64,000 bases of DNA from Amycolatopsis japonica (GCF_000732925.1 NZ_CP008953.1:5084001-5148000), one strand, 5' to 3'. Positions 33,540 through 41,445 are shown, counted from the stretch's first letter. Notes: a model not told the origin generated them from the sequence alone. A program made the numbers and translations.

Positions 33540-34208
33540 ATGGCCGGCAGACATCGCAAGATCAAGGCTCCGCAGTGGAAGCTCCCCGCGGGTATCGCGG
33601 CAGCGGTCGCCACGGCGCTCCCGGCGTCGATGTGGCTGACCTCCGCAGGTTCCCCTGACGTCGAAGCGGCCAGCGCCGCGCTCGCGTTGAAGGCTCCCCC
33701 GGTCTCCAGCGTGACTCCCCCGCCGTCTACCAGCAGCACCCCGCCCTCCAGCACAAGTACCCCGCCCCCGTCGACCTCCTCGGCTCCCCCGAAGCCGACG
33801 ACGTCGACCAAGGCCCCCGCCCCGGTGAAGAAGACCGTTCCCGCCGCGACGGCGTGCTCGACCAGCCTCGCCGGCACCAAGCCGCACGTGGCCCAGGTCG
33901 GCAACCACGTGAAGGCCAAGTTCGGCGTGAAGAACGTCGGCGGCGTCGCCGGCCGGGCGAACGCCAGCGACCACCCCTCCGGCCTCGCGCTGGACTTCAT
34001 GGTGGACACCGCCACCGGCAACGCCATCGCCGAGTACCTCCTGGCCAACCAGAAGGACTTCGGTATCACGTACGTCATCTGGCGCCAGCGCTACAACGAC
34101 GGCAGCGGCTGGGACACCATGGAGGACCGCGGCGGCGCGACCGCCAACCACATGGACCACGTCCACGTCTCCTTCGCCAAGAGCGCGAAGGTGAACGTCA
34201 GCTGCTGA
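33540..34208 (+). CDS. Secreted protein with P/S/T-rich linker (ARB_07466-like domain)
   Basis: 222 residues from ATG 33540; GTG 33528 adds four residues. A short basic N-terminus and a hydrophobic segment (LPAGIAAAVATALPASMWL) form a signal or anchor. A Pro/Ser/Thr-rich linker follows at about 50-100. The C-terminal domain (HVAQVGNHVKAKFGVKNVGG, ASDHPSGLALDFMVDT, YVIWRQRYNDGSGWDTMEDRGG, HMDHVHVSF in pieces) has the conserved His/Asp pattern of the ARB_07466-like fold related to D-Ala-D-Ala metallopeptidases. A cell-wall role is inferred. Confidence 0.85.
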   Translation: MAGRHRKIKAPQWKLPAGIAAAVATALPASMWLTSAGSPDVEAASAALALKAPPVSSVTPPPSTSSTPPSSTSTPPPSTSSAPPKPTTSTKAPAPVKKTVPAATACSTSLAGTKPHVAQVGNHVKAKFGVKNVGGVAGRANASDHPSGLALDFMVDTATGNAIAEYLLANQKDFGITYVIWRQRYNDGSGWDTMEDRGGATANHMDHVHVSFAKSAKVNVSC

Positions 34209-34217
34209 CGACTTCGT

Positions 34218-34700
34218 TCAACGACGCCGAGCGGACCGCTCGCCGGGCTGGATCACGGGTCGGCCCACGACCTCTTCCACGCCTTTGACGGCGAGCCGGT
34301 CCGCTCGCTCGTTCTCCGGATGCCCCGCGTGGCCTTTGACCCAATGCCACTCGACCTCGTGCCGTGAAGCGGCTTCGTCGAGACGGCGCCACAGATCGGC
34401 GTTCTTGACCGGCGTCTTCGCCGACGTCATCCAGCCGTTGTTCTTCCAGTTCCGGACCCAGCTGGTGATGCCGTTCCGGACGTAGGTGCTGTCGGTGTAG
34501 ATGTCCACCGTGACCCGGCGCTTCAGGCTTTCCAGCGCCTCGATCGGCGCGGTCAGCTCCATCCGGTTGTTCGTGGTCGGACCGGGATCCCCGCCGTAGA
34601 TCTCCTTCTCGACGGTGCCGTACCGCAGCACCGCGCCCCAGCCTCCCGGGCCGGGATTCCCGCTGCACGCGCCATCGGTGTAGATCTCGACTTCCGCCAC
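34218..34700 (-). CDS. rnhA: Ribonuclease HI
   Basis: 160 residues. The four catalytic acids are visible: Asp9 (IYTDGACSGNPGPGGWG), Glu48 (NRMELTAPIEAL), Asp70 (IYTDSTYVRNGI) and Asp134 (ENERADRLA), with the usual His in VKGHAGH. It cleaves RNA in RNA-DNA hybrids during replication and R-loop removal. It lies 22 bases after dinB on the same strand and may be co-transcribed with it. Nine bases separate its stop from that of the secreted protein. Confidence 0.96.
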   Translation of the reverse strand: MAEVEIYTDGACSGNPGPGGWGAVLRYGTVEKEIYGGDPGPTTNNRMELTAPIEALESLKRRVTVDIYTDSTYVRNGITSWVRNWKNNGWMTSAKTPVKNADLWRRLDEAASRHEVEWHWVKGHAGHPENERADRLAVKGVEEVVGRPVIQPGERSARRR

Positions 34701-34722
34701 CGGAACACCCTAGCGACGGGGC

Positions 34723-35913
34723 TCAGTCCGGCAGGAGCGGCACCCACGGCTCCTCGACCTGGCCCAGATGCACCGCACGCGTGATGGACTTCGCACCGAA
34801 CCGGTCCCGGACGGTGTCGAGCGTCGAGTCGAGCGCGTCCCTCGGTTTCGCCCCGAACGGCAGGGCGAGCTGGATCGAGTCGTCCTTCGACAGATTCGTG
34901 AGCGCGAGCCCGATCAGCGTGAGACCGCGTTCGTCGATCAGCGGTCTCGCCGTCGCGAGCAGGCCCCGCGCCGCCGCGACGATCGCGCCGGTCTGCTCGG
35001 TCGCCTCCAAGAGGGTGTGCGAACGCGTCGCCTTGGTGAAATCGGCGAACCGCATCCGCAGCACGACGGTGCGGCACACCCGCTGCGCCGCACGCAGGCG
35101 ACGGGCGAGCCGATCGGCGAGCGTCAGCAGCGTCGCGTCGAGCTCGGCGGGCGAACGCGGCCTGCTACCGAGCGCGCGCTGCGCCCCGATCGACCGGCGG
35201 CGCCGGCCCGTCTGCACGCGGCGCGGGTCGTCGTTGTGGGACAACGCGTGCAGATGGGCGCCGACGCCGCGGCCGAGCATCCGGACGAGTTCCTTCTCCC
35301 CGAACCCCTCCATCTGCCCGACCGTCGTCACCCCGCGCTCGCGGAGCTTCTGCGCCGTCACCTTGCCCACTCCCCACAGCCGCTCGACCGGGAGCGGATG
35401 CAGGAATTCCAGCTCCTTGTCGTGCGGCACGACGAGCAGGCCGTCGGGTTTCGCGACCCCGCTGGCCACCTTCGCGAGGAACTTCGTCCTGGCGACGCCG
35501 ACCGTGATCGGCAGCCCGACCTGCTCCAGGACGTCCTTCCGCAGTTTCGCGGCGATCCGGCTCGGCGTGCCCGCGATCTTCAGCAGCCCGCCGACGTCGA
35601 GGAAGGCTTCGTCGATCGAAATGCCTTCCACGAGCGGCGTCGTGTTGCCGAAGACCTCGAAGACCGCCTTGCTGGCCTCCGAATACGCGCGCATCCGGGG
35701 CGGGACCACGATCGCGGCCGGGCACAGCCGCCGCGCCTGGCCGCCGCCCATCGCCGTGCGCACGCCGTACGCCTTCGCCTCGTAGCTGGCCGCCAGCACG
35801 ACCCCACCGCCGACGATGACCGGCCGCCCGCGGAGCTTCGGGTCGTCACGCTGCTCGACCGACGCGTAGAACGAGTCCAGGTCGGCGTGCAGGATGGGAC
35901 CCTCAGTCGTCAT
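34723..35913 (-). CDS. dinB: DNA polymerase IV (Y family)
   Basis: 396 residues from ATG 35913. ILHADLDSFYASVEQR carries the first metal-binding Asp; SIDEAFLDV carries the second acidic pair; GVARTKFLAKVASGVAKPDG, LWGVGKVTAQKLRERGV and a little-finger domain ending in PLLPD complete the fold. It performs translesion synthesis. No clear beta-clamp motif is read with certainty at the C-terminus. A LexA box touches the start codon, so it is probably SOS-inducible. A longer start at 35949 would include the LexA box and is rejected. Confidence 0.95.
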   Translation of the reverse strand: MTTEGPILHADLDSFYASVEQRDDPKLRGRPVIVGGGVVLAASYEAKAYGVRTAMGGGQARRLCPAAIVVPPRMRAYSEASKAVFEVFGNTTPLVEGISIDEAFLDVGGLLKIAGTPSRIAAKLRKDVLEQVGLPITVGVARTKFLAKVASGVAKPDGLLVVPHDKELEFLHPLPVERLWGVGKVTAQKLRERGVTTVGQMEGFGEKELVRMLGRGVGAHLHALSHNDDPRRVQTGRRRRSIGAQRALGSRPRSPAELDATLLTLADRLARRLRAAQRVCRTVVLRMRFADFTKATRSHTLLEATEQTGAIVAAARGLLATARPLIDERGLTLIGLALTNLSKDDSIQLALPFGAKPRDALDSTLDTVRDRFGAKSITRAVHLGQVEEPWVPLLPD

Positions 35914-35927
35914 AGAACATATGTTCG
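35914..35927. promoter_or_regulatory. LexA (SOS) box at dinB
   Basis: AGAACATATGTTCG contains the perfect palindrome GAACATATGTTC and fits the actinobacterial SOS consensus CGAAC-N4-GTTCG with one end base changed. It directly abuts the dinB start codon, so LexA would block transcription of a very short-leader or leaderless message. Confidence 0.75.
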
Positions 35928-35955
35928 CATCAAACGGCCCAGTGGCCAAGCCACC

Positions 35956-36948
35956 TCACCCAGGGGAGGCGAGCGCTCCCGCCAGGGCCGAAGCGAGGAG
36001 AGCGACGGTGCGATCGTCGTCTTCGGCCAGGTCACGCAGCACGTCCAGGGCGAGCGCGGGCGGCATCTCGACGAGGGCCTGGGTGAGGCGGATCCGCGCG
36101 GCGGGCTCCGCGGTCGCGAGCTCGTCGGTCAACGCGCTCATGATCCGGGCCGCGACGTCGTCGTCCCGTGCCAAGGCGCCGAGGACCTCGGCCGCCTCGA
36201 CGTCGGTCGTGCCCTCGACCACCATGCGGACGAGCTCCGGCACGGCCGCGCTCTCCCCACGCGACCCCAGCGCCAGCGCGGCGCGGGCGCGGACCGCCGG
36301 ATCCGGGTCGCCGAGTACGTCCGTCAACGCCGCGGTCGCCTCGTCACCGGGCATCCCGGCGATCGCGAGGACCGCGCGCCGCCGGACGTCGACGTCCGCC
36401 GAACGCGCGCCGGACGCCAGGCTCGCCACGCCGTCACCGCCCGCCCTCGCGAGAGCCCACCGCAGAGCCCCGGCGACGTTCGGATCGGCTTCGGTGAGGA
36501 CCGCCCCGGCCAGCAGTTCGGCGGGTACCTCGGCCGGGGCCAGGGCGGTCTGCTGCCGTCGAGCCGCGTGAGGCGAATTGAGCCCGTGCAACAGCTCGAC
36601 GATGCGCAGGACCCCCTCCCAGCCCGTCGGTGCCGAACCGTCGACCGCGCGGAGCCGGTCGAGCAGCTCCTGTTCCCGGTTCAGGCGCTCCTCGGTCCGC
36701 CGGATGAGATCGCGGACGAGATCGGACGGCTCGAAGGCCGGATCCTCCAAGGCGCGTCCGATCTCGCGCAGCGAGAGGCCGAGGGACCGCAGGCTCTCCA
36801 CGTGGAAGATCCGGCGGATGTCCTCGTCGGAGTACTCGCGGTAGCCGCCGAAGGTGCGGCCGGTCGGCCGCACCAGCCCGAGGGAGTCGTAATGCCGGAG
36901 CATCCGGCTGCTCACCCCCGAGCGGCGCGCCACCTCACCGATCAGCAT
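35956..36948 (-). CDS. MerR regulator fused to HEAT repeats
   Basis: 330 residues. Residues 1-75 are a MerR winged helix (MLIGEVARRSGVSSRMLRHYDSLGLV, YREYSDEDIRRIFHVESLRSLGLSL), followed by the dimer helix. In place of a metal or drug-binding domain, residues 150-325 are HEAT repeats (DVDVRRRAVLAIAGMPG, DPDPAVRARAALALGSRGES). The ATG overlaps the stop of the HEAT gene upstream by one base (TGATG). A partner protein rather than a small ligand may be sensed. Confidence 0.9.
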   Translation of the reverse strand: MLIGEVARRSGVSSRMLRHYDSLGLVRPTGRTFGGYREYSDEDIRRIFHVESLRSLGLSLREIGRALEDPAFEPSDLVRDLIRRTEERLNREQELLDRLRAVDGSAPTGWEGVLRIVELLHGLNSPHAARRQQTALAPAEVPAELLAGAVLTEADPNVAGALRWALARAGGDGVASLASGARSADVDVRRRAVLAIAGMPGDEATAALTDVLGDPDPAVRARAALALGSRGESAAVPELVRMVVEGTTDVEAAEVLGALARDDDVAARIMSALTDELATAEPAARIRLTQALVEMPPALALDVLRDLAEDDDRTVALLASALAGALASPG

Positions 36949-37607
36949 CAGGCTCCCTCCGGTCCCAGCGCGACGATCCGTTTCGACTCGTCGAAACCGG
37001 CGTCCGGGTCGCGCAGGAGCCGCTCCGTGGCGTGGGCGTGCGCCCGCACCGCCAGGTCGGTACTCGCCGAACCCGCCCGCAGGACGGGCTCGATCACGGG
37101 TCCGAGCGCGACGAGCGCCCTGCTGAGACTCAGCCGCACCGTCCGGTCGCCCCGCCCGAACTGGTCGGCCAGGTCACGGGCCAGCCGGGCCCGCTCCCCG
37201 TCGGGGACGAGGACGACCGCGGCCCGCCACGCGCTCCGGGCGACCTCGTCGTCGGCGTCGTGCAGCAGCGACCGCGTGATCGCGGGCCACGCGGCGCGGT
37301 CCCCGATCTTGGACAGCGTGTGCAGGGCCTGACTCCGGGCCTGGGCGACCTCCGAACCGAGCTCGGCCAGGAGCACCGGCACCGTGTTCTCCGCGGGCAG
37401 CCGCGTCAGCGCCCAGGTCAGCATGTCCCGGACGTAGAAATCCGGCTCGATCGCGCACCGCGCCACGAGCGGGCCGACGAACCCGACGTCCGGATGCGTC
37501 CCGGCCGCCAGCGCCGCCTGGAGCCGCGTCGACGAGCTCTCGGCACCGAGCGCGTCGAGCACGCGCAGGTCCGGTGAAGTCCTCTGTGTCGTGTTGATGG
37601 GGATCAC
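36948..37607 (-). CDS. HEAT-repeat protein
   Basis: 219 residues or slightly fewer, composed of HEAT/PBS-lyase-like repeats (FYVRDMLTWALTRLPAENTVPVLLAELGS, ARSQALHTLSKIGDRAAWPAITRSL in parts). It is the first gene of the operon with the MerR-HEAT regulator. The start is unclear: AGGAGG at about 37611-37616 merges with the GTG at 37607 and is eight bases before an ATC codon; a GTG about 15 codons later is also possible. The promoter with a MerR-type spacer lies just upstream. Confidence 0.85.
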   Translation of the reverse strand: MIPINTTQRTSPDLRVLDALGAESSSTRLQAALAAGTHPDVGFVGPLVARCAIEPDFYVRDMLTWALTRLPAENTVPVLLAELGSEVAQARSQALHTLSKIGDRAAWPAITRSLLHDADDEVARSAWRAAVVLVPDGERARLARDLADQFGRGDRTVRLSLSRALVALGPVIEPVLRAGSASTDLAVRAHAHATERLLRDPDAGFDESKRIVALGPEGA

Positions 37608-37625
37608 CTCCTGCGCTCCAGTGAA

Positions 37626-37648
37626 GACCTTGTCACGATGTCAAGGTC
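37626..37648 (-). promoter_or_regulatory. MerR-type operator in a 19-base promoter spacer
   Basis: GACCTTG-N9-CAAGGTC is an inverted repeat. Read on the minus strand, TTGACC, 19 bases, then TTCACT form a -35/-10 pair with the over-long spacer typical of promoters that MerR proteins untwist, and the repeat fills that spacer. It controls the HEAT/MerR-HEAT operon. Confidence 0.7.
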
Positions 37649-37669
37649 AAGCCCGGCGCTCCACCGTGT

Positions 37670-37963
37670 TCAGTCGAACGGGGGTCCGGAGTACGAGACC
37701 CGGTGCTTGAACACCTCGCCGTCCCGGATCTCGGCGGAGTACGTCGGCCTGGGCGAGATCGCGCGCCAGGCGTTCAGCACCTCTTCCGACTCCCAGTACT
37801 CGAAGATGTTCACCCGGCCCGGTTCGAGCGTGTCCGCCGAGATCACCACGTCGAGGCAGCCGGGATGGGCCCGCGCCTTCTCGACGATCACCTGGTGCCC
37901 CTCGACATAGCGGTCCCGCTTCTCCGGGTCGACGTACACCTTTCCCGCCACGATCACCGTCAT
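37670..37963 (-). CDS. Antibiotic biosynthesis monooxygenase (ABM) domain protein
   Basis: 97 residues from ATG 37963 with GAAGGGAG upstream. MTVIVAGKVYVDPEKRDRYVEGHQVIVEKARAHPGCLDVVI and NIFEYWESEEVLNAWRA (in parts) are the ferredoxin-like ABM dimer fold found in quinol monooxygenases and heme-degrading enzymes. It follows the DUF6010 gene by 25 bases and may share its transcript. Confidence 0.88.
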   Translation of the reverse strand: MTVIVAGKVYVDPEKRDRYVEGHQVIVEKARAHPGCLDVVISADTLEPGRVNIFEYWESEEVLNAWRAISPRPTYSAEIRDGEVFKHRVSYSGPPFD

Positions 37964-37988
37964 TTCGAACTCCCTTCGTCCGGTCGGT

Positions 37989-38408
37989 TCACCCCACCGA
38001 CGAACGCGGACGACGCGAACCGACACGGGCGCGGAAGAAATCCGTCACCGATCGTCCGCCGGCGAAACACCAGATCGCGATCACCGGGTCGCAGATCGCG
38101 CAGCCGAACGACGAATCGTCCAGGAACGGGATGATAGGAGCGCCCTTCAGGTGGTGCACGACGTCCCAAGCCGTGTGCAGCAGCCAGCCGATCCCGATGA
38201 ACGTCCACGATTCGAGCCCGCGGTACGCCACATAGGCCATCAGTGCGGTGAAGACGAGTTCCCAGATGCCGAGCCCGCCGCCGCTGGCGTAGGCCGCGCC
38301 CGCGCCGGCGATCATGACCGCGTTGAAGCGGCGGCGGTGCGGCTCGTGGATCAACGACATCAGGACGACATAGCCGAGGCCGACGAGAATCGGCGCGATG
38401 ATCATCAT
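37989..38408 (-). CDS. DUF6010 family membrane protein
   Basis: 139 residues with three to four hydrophobic segments (IIAPILVGLGYVVLMSLIH, GIWELVFTALMAYVAYRG, TFIGIGWLLHTAWDVVHHLKG). The conserved HTAWDVVHH and CAICDPVIAIWC patterns mark the DUF6010 family, whose function is unknown. It starts about 90 bases from the divergent GlxA-type regulator and may be its target together with the ABM gene. Confidence 0.82.
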   Translation of the reverse strand: MMIIAPILVGLGYVVLMSLIHEPHRRRFNAVMIAGAGAAYASGGGLGIWELVFTALMAYVAYRGLESWTFIGIGWLLHTAWDVVHHLKGAPIIPFLDDSSFGCAICDPVIAIWCFAGGRSVTDFFRARVGSRRPRSSVG

Positions 38409-38501
38409 GGTTCGACGCTAGAACCGGACGACGCCCGCTCCCAGTGGCGCGAACGACGCCTTCCAACGGGATCTCGCCATCGGGCGGGTACGTTGCGGTT
38501 C

Positions 38502-39440
38502 ATGCACACCGTCGCCGTCCTCGCGCTGGACAAGGTGATCCCGTTCGATCTCTCGACGCCGATCGAGGTCTTCACCAGGACCCGGCTCGCGGACGGAAGC
38601 GCGGGCTATCGCGTGGTCGTCTGCGCGGAACACCCAGAGGTCGACGCCGGGCACTTCACCCTGCGCGCGCCGCGGGGGCTGGACGCGCTGCGCGAGGCGG
38701 ACACGATCATCGTCCCCGGCACCGCCGAGCCGACCCGGCCGTTGCCGGAATCCGTCCACGCCGCGCTGAACTCGGCCGCCGCGAGGGGCACGCGGATCGC
38801 CTCGATCTGTTCCGGCACGTTCATCCTCGCCGCCGCGGGCCTGCTCGACGGCCTTCGCGCCACGACGCATTGGGTCGCCGCCGAGGCACTGGCCGCGGCG
38901 TACCCGGAAGTCGACGTCGACCCGGACGTCCTCTATGTCGACAACGGGCAGATCCTGACGTCCGCGGGCGCCGCCGCGGGCCTGGATCTGTGCCTGCACC
39001 TGATCCGGCGGGACCACGGCTCCGCGATCGCGGCCGACGCCGCCCGTCTCTCGGTCATGGCGCTCGAACGCGAGGGCGGCCAGGCGCAGTTCATCGCGTT
39101 GCGGCATCCACCCGCTCCCCGTGGCGCGACGCTGGAGCCGACTCTGTTGTGGATGCAGGAAAATCTCGCGCGCGAGCTCACACTGGCCGATATCGCCACG
39201 CGCGCCGGGATGAGCACGCGCACGCTGATCCGGCACTTTCGCGAGCAGACCGGGACGACGCCGTTGCAGTGGCTGCACCGGACCCGCGTCCGGCAGGCGC
39301 AGCATCTGCTGGAGACCACCGAATACGCCGTCGAGCGGATCGGCGCCGAAGTCGGTTTCGGTTCGCCCACCTCGTTCCGCGACCGGTTCAAGCGCACGAC
39401 CGGCGTCAGCCCGGGCACCTATCGACGCGCTTTCCGTTAA
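38502..39440 (+). CDS. GlxA-type AraC regulator with DJ-1/PfpI domain
   Basis: 312 residues. The N-terminal DJ-1/PfpI-like domain runs from MHTVAVLALDKVIPFDLSTPIEVF (in parts) and has its nucleophile-elbow Cys in IASICSGTFILAAAG near residue 105. The C-terminal AraC helices (LTLADIATRAGMSTRTLIRHFREQTGTTPLQWLHRTRVRQAQHLLE in parts, and GFGSPTSFRDRFKRTTGVSPGTYRR) bind DNA. Likely an activator sensing amides, amino acids or similar. It ends in TTAA, overlapping the stop of the convergent small gene. Confidence 0.93.
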   Translation: MHTVAVLALDKVIPFDLSTPIEVFTRTRLADGSAGYRVVVCAEHPEVDAGHFTLRAPRGLDALREADTIIVPGTAEPTRPLPESVHAALNSAAARGTRIASICSGTFILAAAGLLDGLRATTHWVAAEALAAAYPEVDVDPDVLYVDNGQILTSAGAAAGLDLCLHLIRRDHGSAIAADAARLSVMALEREGGQAQFIALRHPPAPRGATLEPTLLWMQENLARELTLADIATRAGMSTRTLIRHFREQTGTTPLQWLHRTRVRQAQHLLETTEYAVERIGAEVGFGSPTSFRDRFKRTTGVSPGTYRRAFR

Positions 39441-39727
39441 GCGGCGAGGGTCAGAACGGTGTCCGAAGCCCGCGCCCGGGCTTGGTCGGCGAACCGCCTC
39501 CGCGCGACGACGACTCTGAGCCATCGTTCGGAACGTTCGGCGTCCAGATCGGAGGTGGCTCGGGCGAGCACCTCGGCGGCGTGCGCGGCGGACTCGATCT
39601 CCGCGGCGGCGCCGAGGTAGTCGCCCGCCTCGATGAGCTTGTAGGCGTGGCGCATCTCGGTCTGCGCGGTCGAGTAGATGGCGTAGGCGGCGAGGTTGTT
39701 CGCCAGCGGGCCCAGTGAATGCGACAT
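39437..39727 (-). CDS. Small helical hypothetical protein
   Basis: 96 residues from ATG 39727 with CGGAGA upstream. MSHSLGPLANNLAAYAIYST, YKLIEAGDYLGAAAEIESAAHAAEVLARA (in parts) and an Arg-rich last helix indicate a helical, TPR-like bundle. No family is recognised. It overlaps the GlxA stop by four bases and is divergent from the MFS gene. Confidence 0.6.
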   Translation of the reverse strand: MSHSLGPLANNLAAYAIYSTAQTEMRHAYKLIEAGDYLGAAAEIESAAHAAEVLARATSDLDAERSERWLRVVVARRRFADQARARASDTVLTLAA

Positions 39728-39844
39728 CGGATTCTCCGTTCCTTCTCTACAGACACGTCGAACGGGCCCACCGCGGTTCGACATGGCGGACTGATTTTTT
39801 CCGAGGGTTGCGCAAAGTGGCCGCTTCACGACAGCCTGAAGCGC

Positions 39845-41104
39845 ATGCCAGCCCGAGCGGCGTCGTTCCGCAGTGTCTTCGCGGTCGCCGGATTCCGCCG
39901 GATCTGGCTCGCGCATCTGCTCTCGGTCGCCGGCGACCAGCTGGCCAGGGTCGCGCTCACGGTGCTGGTGTTCGACCGGACCTCGTCGGCGGGCTGGGCT
40001 TCGGCGGCGTACGCGCTGACCTTCGTGCCCGACCTCCTCGGCGGCGCGCTGGGCGGGGTCGCGGACCGGTTCTCGCGACGCACCGTGATGGTGGTGACCG
40101 ACGTCGGCCGCGCGGTCCTGATCGCGCTGATGGCGGTGCCCGGCCTCCCGTTGCCCGCCGCGGCCGCGCTGTTGTTCCTCGTCCAGCTCATGGCCGGGCC
40201 GTTCCACGCGGCCCGCCAGGCGATGCTGCCGGATCTGCTCGATCCGGACCGGCTGGTCGTCGGCCAGGCGGTCATCTCGTCCACGTATCAGGCCGGGCTC
40301 GTGGTGGGCTTCGGCGCGGGCGCCGCCGTCGTCACCGGCCTCGGTGTTCCCGGGGCACTGCTGATCGACGCGGGAACGTTCGCGCTTTCGGCGCTCATGC
40401 TGCGCTTCGGGCTCGAACGCTTCCCGCCCTCGGCACCCGCCCATCACGAACGCCCGTCGCTGCTCGAGGGCTGCCGTCTGGTGGCGCGCGACCGCAAGCT
40501 GCGCTGGCTGCTGCTCATCGCCTGCTGCTGCGGTTTCTACGTCGTGCCCGAGGGCCTCGCCGTCCCGGTCGCCGCCGAACTGGGCGGCGCGGGCGCGTTG
40601 CCGTGGCTGCTGGCCGCGAACCCGGTCGGCTCGGTGCTCGGCGGGATCCTGCTGAGCCGGATCCCGCGTGAGCGGCAGATCCGGGTGCTGGGCGCGCTGA
40701 CGGTGGCGAGCAGCCTGGTGCTGATCCCGACCGGCTGGGCTCCGGGACTGGTCACGATCGTCGTGCTGTGGACGATCTCGGGGGTGTTCTCCGCGCACGA
40801 CATGATCACGCAGACGCAGTACAGCCTCGCGGCGCCGCCCGCCCATCGCGGCCAGGTGATCGGGGTCGCGATCGCGGCGCTGCGGGCTGCTCAGGCGGCG
40901 GGGATCGCGGCGGCCGGGCTGCTGGCCCAGATCGTCGCGCCGACCACCGTGGTCACCGTCGCGGCGATCGCCGGTGTGGTGGTCGCCTTCGTCGCCGGGG
41001 TGGGCTGGTCACGGGCGGTGTCGTCCCGCCGCGGCCCTGAGGAATCCGAAGATCCCATGGGGCCGGTCGGCGGGACGACACCCGTTGGCGAACACGGTTC
41101 CTGA
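39845..41104 (+). CDS. MFS transporter (enterobactin-exporter-like group)
   Basis: 419 residues with about twelve membrane segments. FAVAGFRRIWLAHLLSVAGDQLARVALTVLVFD, GGVADRFSRRTVMVVTDVGRA and PFHAARQAMLPDLLDPDRLVVGQAV (all in parts) match the MFS_3/EntS-type exporters with the GGxADRxxRR loop. It probably exports a small molecule. Its stop is four bases from the end of the third DNNW micro-ORF on the opposite strand, so a functional link to those peptides is possible but unproven. Confidence 0.92.
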   Translation: MPARAASFRSVFAVAGFRRIWLAHLLSVAGDQLARVALTVLVFDRTSSAGWASAAYALTFVPDLLGGALGGVADRFSRRTVMVVTDVGRAVLIALMAVPGLPLPAAAALLFLVQLMAGPFHAARQAMLPDLLDPDRLVVGQAVISSTYQAGLVVGFGAGAAVVTGLGVPGALLIDAGTFALSALMLRFGLERFPPSAPAHHERPSLLEGCRLVARDRKLRWLLLIACCCGFYVVPEGLAVPVAAELGGAGALPWLLAANPVGSVLGGILLSRIPRERQIRVLGALTVASSLVLIPTGWAPGLVTIVVLWTISGVFSAHDMITQTQYSLAAPPAHRGQVIGVAIAALRAAQAAGIAAAGLLAQIVAPTTVVTVAAIAGVVVAFVAGVGWSRAVSSRRGPEESEDPMGPVGGTTPVGEHGS

Positions 41105-41108
41105 CACA

Positions 41109-41156
41109 TCACGTCCAGTTGTTGTCCCGACGGGTCGTCCAGTTGTTGTCACGCAC
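41109..41156 (-). CDS. Micro-ORF C: 15-residue DNNW peptide
   Basis: GTG start, 15 codons, TGA. The product is MRDNNWTTRRDNNWT, identical to micro-ORF B although five sense codons and the start codon differ at one base each. AAGGGAGG lies eight bases before the start. Two RDNNWT units are joined by Thr-Arg. Possible roles are a very short ribosomal natural-product precursor, a secreted signal, or a regulatory leader. The stop is four bases from the MFS stop on the other strand. Confidence 0.7.
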   Translation of the reverse strand: MRDNNWTTRRDNNWT

Positions 41157-41204
41157 TACGTTCACCTCCCTTCGCGAAAGCCGCGCGCTCGTGGGCGAGA
41201 TCAC

Positions 41205-41252
41205 TCACGTCCAGTTGTTGTCACGCCGAGTGGTCCAGTTGTTGTCCCGCAT
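41205..41252 (-). CDS. Micro-ORF B: 15-residue DNNW peptide
   Basis: ATG start, 15 codons, TGA, with GAGGGAGG and the same eight-base spacing as micro-ORF C. It encodes MRDNNWTTRRDNNWT. Comparison with C shows changes only at third positions (CGG/CGT, ACC/ACG, ACT/ACC, CGG/CGT, CGT/CGG) and ATG/GTG, the pattern left by selection on the peptide. It is 48 bases upstream of C. Confidence 0.72.
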   Translation of the reverse strand: MRDNNWTTRRDNNWT

Positions 41253-41295
41253 GTCGTTCACCTCCCTCGAAATAGCGATCTATCCGGCAAAACAC

Positions 41296-41316
41296 TCACC
41301 AGTTGTTGTCCTGCAT
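41296..41316 (-). CDS. Micro-ORF A: hexapeptide MQDNNW
   Basis: ATG CAG GAC AAC AAC TGG TGA, preceded by GAGGGAGGTG with seven bases to the start. It carries one DNNW unit ending on the Trp. It is the first of the three frames and has about 130 bases between it and the divergent GGDEF gene, where the common promoter should lie; I see no clear -35/-10 pair there. Confidence 0.65.
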   Translation of the reverse strand: MQDNNW

Positions 41317-41445
41317 CGGTGCACCTCCCTCGTTTCGGTTGGGCTGTCCGGGGGAATTCGGGGCCACGACTCTCATCGTCCGGACAACGACGGTCGTCGC
41401 AGTCCCGGTTCGATTACGGTGTAGATCACCGACGGAAGAGGGTGC

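Noticed and set aside
35914..35949. Upstream start for dinB giving 12 extra residues
   Set aside because: It would translate the LexA box, and the conserved protein start matches the ATG at 35913.
41109..41316. Trp attenuator leader peptide
   Set aside because: Each frame has isolated rather than tandem Trp codons, no terminator/antiterminator pair follows, and no trp gene lies downstream on that strand.
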